DNA from: Herbaspirillum sp. CF444
GTDB taxonomy: Bacteria; Pseudomonadota; Gammaproteobacteria; Burkholderiales; Burkholderiaceae_D
NCBI RefSeq assembly: GCF_000282135.1
Contig: NZ_AKJW01000088.1
Location: 62,001 to 126,000 of the forward strand
Reading direction: 5' to 3'
Length of the DNA stretch: 64,000 nucleotides
This document shows positions 59,167-64,000 of the stretch, one piece after another. The position numbers were made by a program, and so were the translations under genes. Positions within the stretch are counted from its first letter, which is position 1; each line of letters begins with the position of its first letter. The notes beneath the pieces were generated by a model. That model did no database searches and was not told where the DNA came from. It saw only the letters and a program-made list of their open reading frames with translations.

Positions 59167-62100
59167 TCAGGACGCATCCGTATTTTCTCCCTCTTGCGCC
59201 TGCTCATGAGCGTGGCCGAACCACTTGCGCTTGACCCAGGCGCCCAGGTCGTCGAGATAGGTATAGGCCACCGGCACCACCACCAGCGTCAGCAGCGACG
59301 AGGTGATGATGCCGCCGATCACCGCCTGGCCCATCGGCGCGCGCTGCTCCGATCCTTCGGCAATGCCGAACGCCAGCGGCACCATGCCGAACACCATCGC
59401 CAGCGTGGTCATCAGGATCGGACGCAGACGCACGTGGGCGGCTTCCAGCAGCGCCGCGCCGCGTTCCATGCCTTCCTTGCGCGCCTGGTTGGCGAAGTCC
59501 ACCAGCAGAATCGCGTTCTTGGTCACCAGCCCCATCAGCATGATGAAGCCGATGATCGAGAACATGTTCAAGGTCGAACGGAAGAACATCAGCGCCAGGA
59601 ACACGCCGATCAGCGTCAGCGGCAGCGACGACATGATGGCGATCGGCTGCAGGAAGCTGGCGAACTGCGACGCCAGGATCATGTAGATGAACACGATCGC
59701 CAGCGCCAGCGCGCCCACGGCATAGCCGAAGGATTCGTTCATGCTCTTGGTCGATCCGCCGATCTGGTAGCGATAGCCGGGCGGCCAGTTCATCCGGTCC
59801 AGCATGACCTTGATGTCGGCGTTGACCTGTCCGGCCGAGCGGCCGGCGGCGTTGGCCGACAATTCCACTTCGCGGTTCAGGTCGCGCCGGTTGATCTGGT
59901 TGGCGCCGACGGTGTTCCTGATCTCCGCCACCTGGCGCAGCGGCACCATGCGCGGCATGCCGTCCGAATTGGTCTGGGTGCTGGCCAGCATCAGCCGCGA
60001 TAGATCATCCACCGTGTTGCGATCGGTCGGCGACAGGCGCACGTTGACGTCGTAGTTTTCATCGTCGGGCGCGCGCCAGCTGCTGGCGGCTTCGCCGGCC
60101 AGCAGCGGACGCAGCGCATTGCCGATCTCCGCCACGCCGATGCCGAGGTCGGAGCCGATGTCGCGCTTGGGTTCGACGGAGATGGTCGGCTTCTGCGCCT
60201 TCAGGCTGGAATCCAGATCCACCACGCCGGGAATGGCCAGCAGCTTCTTTTGCACCTCGTCCGACAGTCGCGCCAGTTGATCCAGATCCGACCCCAGCAG
60301 GCTGAAGCGCACCTGCTTGTTGTCGCCGCCGACGCCGTCCAGCGTGCCGATGTGCGTCACCGCGATGCCGGCGATCTGCGTCAGGCGCTCGCGCAATTTC
60401 GGCGCCAGTTGCGAAGTGCTGAGCTGGCGCTGGTTGCGCGGCTTGAGGCGGATGAATACCGTCGCGTAGTTCTTGCCCTGCGCGTTGCCGGTGTTGACCG
60501 TGCTGTAGGTGTCGACCACTTCCGGGAATTGGCGCAGTACGGCTTCCACCTGATGCACCTTGCTTTCGGTCAGTTCCAGCGATGAGCCCACCGGCGTGTA
60601 AAAGGTCACGCCGGATTCCGAATAGTCCGCCTGCGGCACGAACTCGGAACCGATCAGCCCGGTCGCCGGCAAGGCGAAACCGGCAATGAAGGTCGCCAGC
60701 GCCAGCAGCAGCGTGAGTACGCGATGCCGCAGCGACCATTTCAACAGCCGCTGATACGCCGCCGACAGCCATTGCACCATGCGATCGAACTGGTTCAATA
60801 CACGGCCGATGGTGCGAGCGTACCAACTGCGTTTGTGTTTCTCGCCGTGCACGTCCGGATCCGGCCAGATCGACGACAGCATCGGATCGAGCGTGAACGA
60901 CACGAACATCGAGATCAGGACGGCCGCCGTCACCGTCACGCCGAACTGATGGAAGAAGCGTCCGATGATGCCGCCCATGAAGCCCACCGGCAAGAACACC
61001 GCGACGATCGAGAAGGTCGTCGCCAGCACCGCCAGGCCGATTTCCTGCGTGCCTTCCAGCGCCGCCATCTTGTGCGTCTTGAACTTGCCGTGCACCTTCA
61101 TGTCGGCATGGCGCACGATGTTTTCACGCACCACGATCGCATCGTCGATCAGCAGGCCCACGCACAGCGACAGCGCCATCAGCGTGATCATGTTGATCGT
61201 GAAACCGAACATGTACATGAACAGGAAAGTACCTATCAGCGCCACCGGCAAGGTCAGTCCGGTGATCACCGTCGAGCGCCACGAATTGAGGAACAGGAAC
61301 ACGATCAGCACCGTCAGCAGCGCGCCTTCGATCAGCGTGCGGCGCACGTTCTCGACGCCGGTGCGGATCTGGCGCGAGCTGTCCTTGATGATCTGCAGGC
61401 GCACGCCGGGATAGAGTTTCTGCAGGTTCGGCTCCATGTCCTTGATGGCCTGCTTGAGGCCGTCGGCGACGTCGATGGTGTTCTGGCCCTGCGCCTTGAG
61501 GATGTCCAGCGCGAGCGTGCGCTGGCCGTTGTAGAGCGCCAGCGTTTCCTGTTCTTCCTGGCCGTCGACCACGGTGGCGATCTGGTTCAGCGTCACCGGC
61601 TGGCCGCCGCGGCGCGCCACGATGATGCGTTTGAAGTCTTCCGGATTCTTGACGCGGCCTTGCACCTGCACGACCTTTTCGGCATCGGCCATGCGGATGG
61701 CGCCGGTCGGCAGTTCCTGGTTTTCATTTTTGATTGCATTGATGACCTGATCGACGCCGATGCCGAGCGCCTCCATCTCATTCGGCTTGACGTAAATATT
61801 GACCTGGCGCTTGACGCCGCCGACCAGCGTTACCGAGCCGACGCCGCGCACGTTCTCCAGGCGCTTCTTGATGAGCTGGTCGGAGATCGTGGTCAGTTCG
61901 CGCAGCGTGCGCGGCCTGGCGTTGGCCGCTTTGGGATCGTTGGTGACCGAGATCGAAAAGATCGGCTGGTCGGCCGGGTCGAAACGCGTGATGCGGGGCT
62001 GGTCGACTTCCTTGCGGAAGGCCGCCTGCACCAGCGCCACTTTTTCGCGCACGTCCTGGGCGCCTTGCGCCGGATCGACGGTGAGGTCGAATTCGACGAT

Positions 62101-62373
62101 CACCACCGACAGGCCTTCGTACGAGTGGGAGGTCAGGCTGTTGATGCCGTTGATGGTGTTGACCGATTCTTCGATCTTGCGGGTGACGTCGGATTCGACG
62201 TTCTCGGGCGAGGCGCCGGGGTAGGTGGTCTGCACCACCACCACCGGGAAAGTGATGTCGGGAAACTGGTCGACGCGCAGGCGCTGGTAAGAAAACAAAC
62301 CGAGCACCACGAACGCCATCATCATCATGGTGGCGAGCACGGGGTTGCCGATACTGATGCGGGTGAACCACAT
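59167..62373 (-). CDS. RND efflux permease (HAE1-like, second system)
   Basis: The 1068-residue protein starts MWFTRISIGNPVLATMMMMA and contains RVDQFPDITFPVVVVQTTYP, SLCVGLLIDDAIVVRENIVR (TM4 relay Asp-Asp) and MGLVTKNAILLVDFANQARK (TM10 Lys). It resembles the MdtB/MdtC and other drug-type pumps more than CusA-type metal pumps, because the methionine relay of copper pumps is not seen. The start at 62373 follows AAGGAA and sits 4 bp after the adaptor's stop. A frame extending to 62427 is rejected. No outer membrane partner is in the operon. Confidence 0.94.
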   Translation of the reverse strand: MWFTRISIGNPVLATMMMMAFVVLGLFSYQRLRVDQFPDITFPVVVVQTTYPGASPENVESDVTRKIEESVNTINGINSLTSHSYEGLSVVIVEFDLTVDPAQGAQDVREKVALVQAAFRKEVDQPRITRFDPADQPIFSISVTNDPKAANARPRTLRELTTISDQLIKKRLENVRGVGSVTLVGGVKRQVNIYVKPNEMEALGIGVDQVINAIKNENQELPTGAIRMADAEKVVQVQGRVKNPEDFKRIIVARRGGQPVTLNQIATVVDGQEEQETLALYNGQRTLALDILKAQGQNTIDVADGLKQAIKDMEPNLQKLYPGVRLQIIKDSSRQIRTGVENVRRTLIEGALLTVLIVFLFLNSWRSTVITGLTLPVALIGTFLFMYMFGFTINMITLMALSLCVGLLIDDAIVVRENIVRHADMKVHGKFKTHKMAALEGTQEIGLAVLATTFSIVAVFLPVGFMGGIIGRFFHQFGVTVTAAVLISMFVSFTLDPMLSSIWPDPDVHGEKHKRSWYARTIGRVLNQFDRMVQWLSAAYQRLLKWSLRHRVLTLLLALATFIAGFALPATGLIGSEFVPQADYSESGVTFYTPVGSSLELTESKVHQVEAVLRQFPEVVDTYSTVNTGNAQGKNYATVFIRLKPRNQRQLSTSQLAPKLRERLTQIAGIAVTHIGTLDGVGGDNKQVRFSLLGSDLDQLARLSDEVQKKLLAIPGVVDLDSSLKAQKPTISVEPKRDIGSDLGIGVAEIGNALRPLLAGEAASSWRAPDDENYDVNVRLSPTDRNTVDDLSRLMLASTQTNSDGMPRMVPLRQVAEIRNTVGANQINRRDLNREVELSANAAGRSAGQVNADIKVMLDRMNWPPGYRYQIGGSTKSMNESFGYAVGALALAIVFIYMILASQFASFLQPIAIMSSLPLTLIGVFLALMFFRSTLNMFSIIGFIMLMGLVTKNAILLVDFANQARKEGMERGAALLEAAHVRLRPILMTTLAMVFGMVPLAFGIAEGSEQRAPMGQAVIGGIITSSLLTLVVVPVAYTYLDDLGAWVKRKWFGHAHEQAQEGENTDAS

Positions 62374-62377
62374 GCGC

Positions 62378-63550
62378 TTATTCCTTTGCCTTGGCCGCTG
62401 CTGCAGGCGCTGTTGCCGGCACTGCATCGCCGGTCGCCGGGAAGCGCACCGGCGTGCCGCTGTTGAGGTTGCCGAGGTTGGCCTTGACGATGCGCGCGCC
62501 GCTTTGCAGGCCGCTGCTCACTTCGACCGCATTGCCGCGGCTGTCGACGCCGCGCATGCCCAGCGCGACGTCGCGCCGGATCAGCTTGCCGCCTTCGATG
62601 GCGTACACATAGGTCTTGTCGCCGTCGGTCTGGATCGCCGTTTGCGGCACCGTCATCACGGCGTCGCGCTTGTCCAGCGTCAGACTGGCGTCGGCGAACA
62701 TGCCCGCACGCAGCAAGCCCTGCGGATTGTCGATGCGCACGTACACCATGATCGAACGCGAGCCCGACTGCGTCGCCGGATTGATGCGCACCACCTTGCC
62801 GCTCACCGCCTGCGGCAGGCCTTCGACCCTCACCAGCACTTCCTGGCCGAGTTTGACCTTCAGGATGTCGGAGGTCGGCACCGGCGCTTCCAGCTCCATC
62901 CGGCTCAGGTCGACGACGTCGAGCAGCTTGTTGTCGATCGATATCTTTTCGCCCGGTTCCACCGTGCGGCTGCTGATCATGCCCGTGATCGGCGCCTTGA
63001 TGACGGTGTCGTTCAGGGCTTTTTGCGCGACGTCCAGCGCGCCGCGCGCGGTATCGACGTTGGCCTTGGCGATGTCGAACTGGCTGGCGGCGTTGTCGAA
63101 GGCGTTGCGCGAGATGAAGCCCTTGTCCAGCAGCGCCAGGTTGTTGTCGCGCGTCTTGGTGGCGATGTCGAGCTGGCCGCGCGAGGCGACCAGCGAGCCT
63201 CTGGCCTGCTCGAGCTTGGCCTGGTATTCGCTGGTGTCGATGCGGATCAGCACTTGCCCGGCCTGGACCGCTTCGCCGGCGCGCACCAGTACTTCCTTCA
63301 CCTCGCCGGCGACCTTGGCCTTGACCGAGACCTGGTTCAGCGCGCGCAGCGCGCCCGACAGCGGCAGCACCTGGCGCAGCGGCTCGACGCCGACTTCGAT
63401 CGTGTCGCTGGGCAGGAATTCGAGTACCTGGGCAGGCTTGGCGACCACGATCGCCGGAGGGCGTTTTCTGGTCGCGAGGAAGGCGACGACGATGATCAGG
63501 ATCACCAGTCCAATCAGGACCGGGCGGCGTTTCAGGAAGGAAAGAGTCAT
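62378..63550 (-). CDS. RND efflux periplasmic adaptor (second system)
   Basis: The 390-residue protein is anchored by a single N-terminal helix, VLIGLVILIIVVAFLA, rather than a lipobox. Then come barrel-sandwich (LPLSGALRALNQVSVKAKVA), hairpin (about 90-165), and lipoyl return (DTVIKAPITGMISSRTVEPG), beta-barrel and C-terminal domains, ending in an Ala/Pro tail. It is first in the two-gene operon with the permease at 59167. The start at 63550 is set by the membrane anchor. The promoter should lie in 63551-63700. Confidence 0.94.
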   Translation of the reverse strand: MTLSFLKRRPVLIGLVILIIVVAFLATRKRPPAIVVAKPAQVLEFLPSDTIEVGVEPLRQVLPLSGALRALNQVSVKAKVAGEVKEVLVRAGEAVQAGQVLIRIDTSEYQAKLEQARGSLVASRGQLDIATKTRDNNLALLDKGFISRNAFDNAASQFDIAKANVDTARGALDVAQKALNDTVIKAPITGMISSRTVEPGEKISIDNKLLDVVDLSRMELEAPVPTSDILKVKLGQEVLVRVEGLPQAVSGKVVRINPATQSGSRSIMVYVRIDNPQGLLRAGMFADASLTLDKRDAVMTVPQTAIQTDGDKTYVYAIEGGKLIRRDVALGMRGVDSRGNAVEVSSGLQSGARIVKANLGNLNSGTPVRFPATGDAVPATAPAAAAKAKE

Positions 63551-63867
63551 CAGGTTCGTGTCGGTAAGCTGTTCAGGCGCAGATCGATGAAATGGTGAGG
63601 CCAGCCCGTGGCTGCTTGCGGCGCGGATGACGGCGCCGCAACCGGCAATCACGTCGGCGGATTGGAGTTTTTTGCAGGACCGGGCGTTGCCGTCGGTGTG
63701 CCCGCGATCGGCCGCGAGTCAGCAATGTAAGTGGCAATAGGCATGTCGTCAAGAAACCTAGGTAAAGATCGGATGCAAGGCAGGGTAAATGCGATGTGTG
63801 TTCCGCAACAGCGTTTTGCGACAAACCGACAATCGGCAGGATTGAAGGGGTGAAATACCTCAGCTTC

Positions 63868-63898
63868 TTGCGTAGAAAAGGTGAAAGCCTTTTACAAT
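63868..63898 (+). promoter_or_regulatory. Possible promoter of the right-edge gene
   Basis: TTGCGT and TACAAT are separated by a long 19-bp spacer, about 90 bp before the ATG at 63990. The remainder of 63551-63989 shows no gene. Confidence 0.35.
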
Positions 63899-63989
63899 AG
63901 TGGCGTCCGCCGTTTGTCTTTAGTTGATATTTCGGCAATTATTCGCGCAAGTTGAGCCACCGGACGTCGTATTCCGCAGGAGCGCCGCA

Positions 63990-64000
63990 ATGCAAAACAT
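63990..64000 (+). CDS. Start of a gene running off the right edge
   Basis: ATGCAAAACAT begins at 63990, with GGAG at 63979-63982, 7 bases upstream. Only MQN and a partial codon are present, so nothing can be said about the product. The ribosome site, upstream promoter-like sequence and gene-free leader support a real start. Confidence 0.5.

Noticed and set aside
59167..62427. Second RND permease as a copper or heavy-metal pump
   Set aside because: It lacks an evident methionine relay and its N-terminal and relay sequences follow drug-type pumps.

Overview
The window reads as a betaproteobacterial chromosome, most likely Oxalobacteraceae (Herbaspirillum/Collimonas-like). The genus is an inference from the overall character of the core proteins, the high-GC core codon use and the rpmH-rnpA-yidD-yidC-mnmE order; no rRNA or other decisive marker is present. 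Two core blocks flank a long accessory region.

Left core, about 1-17 kb: a minus-strand prkA-yeaH-spoVR operon (spoVR runs off the left edge); the plus-strand rpmH-rnpA-yidD-yidC-mnmE ribosome, RNase P and membrane-insertion block; a small lipoprotein; a nitroreductase; tRNA-Asp(GTC); a stand-alone EF-G gene; a TetR regulator; rdgC; and a fimbrial subunit/chaperone pair that has no usher.

Accessory region, about 17.3-48 kb: it opens where dinB is cut off by an IS110-type remnant. A second, inverted IS110 remnant lies 7 kb further on. Between them sits a small-molecule catabolic-looking cassette: AraC regulator, ThDP enzyme, NIPSNAP protein, frameshifted lactate-type permease and SDR dehydrogenase. 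From 26 to 47 kb, lower-GC genes are scattered among broken IS21, IS256 and IS110 pieces. They include a metzincin protease, an M4-like protease, a secreted beta-propeller/creatininase pair, an aberrant GTP cyclohydrolase I homologue, a secreted glycoside-hydrolase-like protein, a secreted Ig-domain protein with a possible halovibrin-like head, a CDP-diacylglycerol diphosphatase, an orphan antitoxin, and an Rhs/TccC-type tip carrying an F-box-like segment. Together these suggest an eroding host- or competitor-interaction island.

Right core, about 48-64 kb, returns to high GC: a possible small peptide/CPBP protease/2OG oxygenase group, then an acrAB-nodT type tripartite RND pump with a divergent acrR and a near-canonical AcrR operator, tolC, a rhodanese, a Pcm-family methyltransferase, and a second RND pump with its own adaptor. 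A new gene starts at the right edge.

The observations most worth following up are the Rhs tip with the F-box-like segment and its downstream gene, the FolE homologue that has lost the residue equivalent to E. coli His179, the IS110-bracketed cassette that truncates dinB, and the secreted creatininase/beta-propeller pair.
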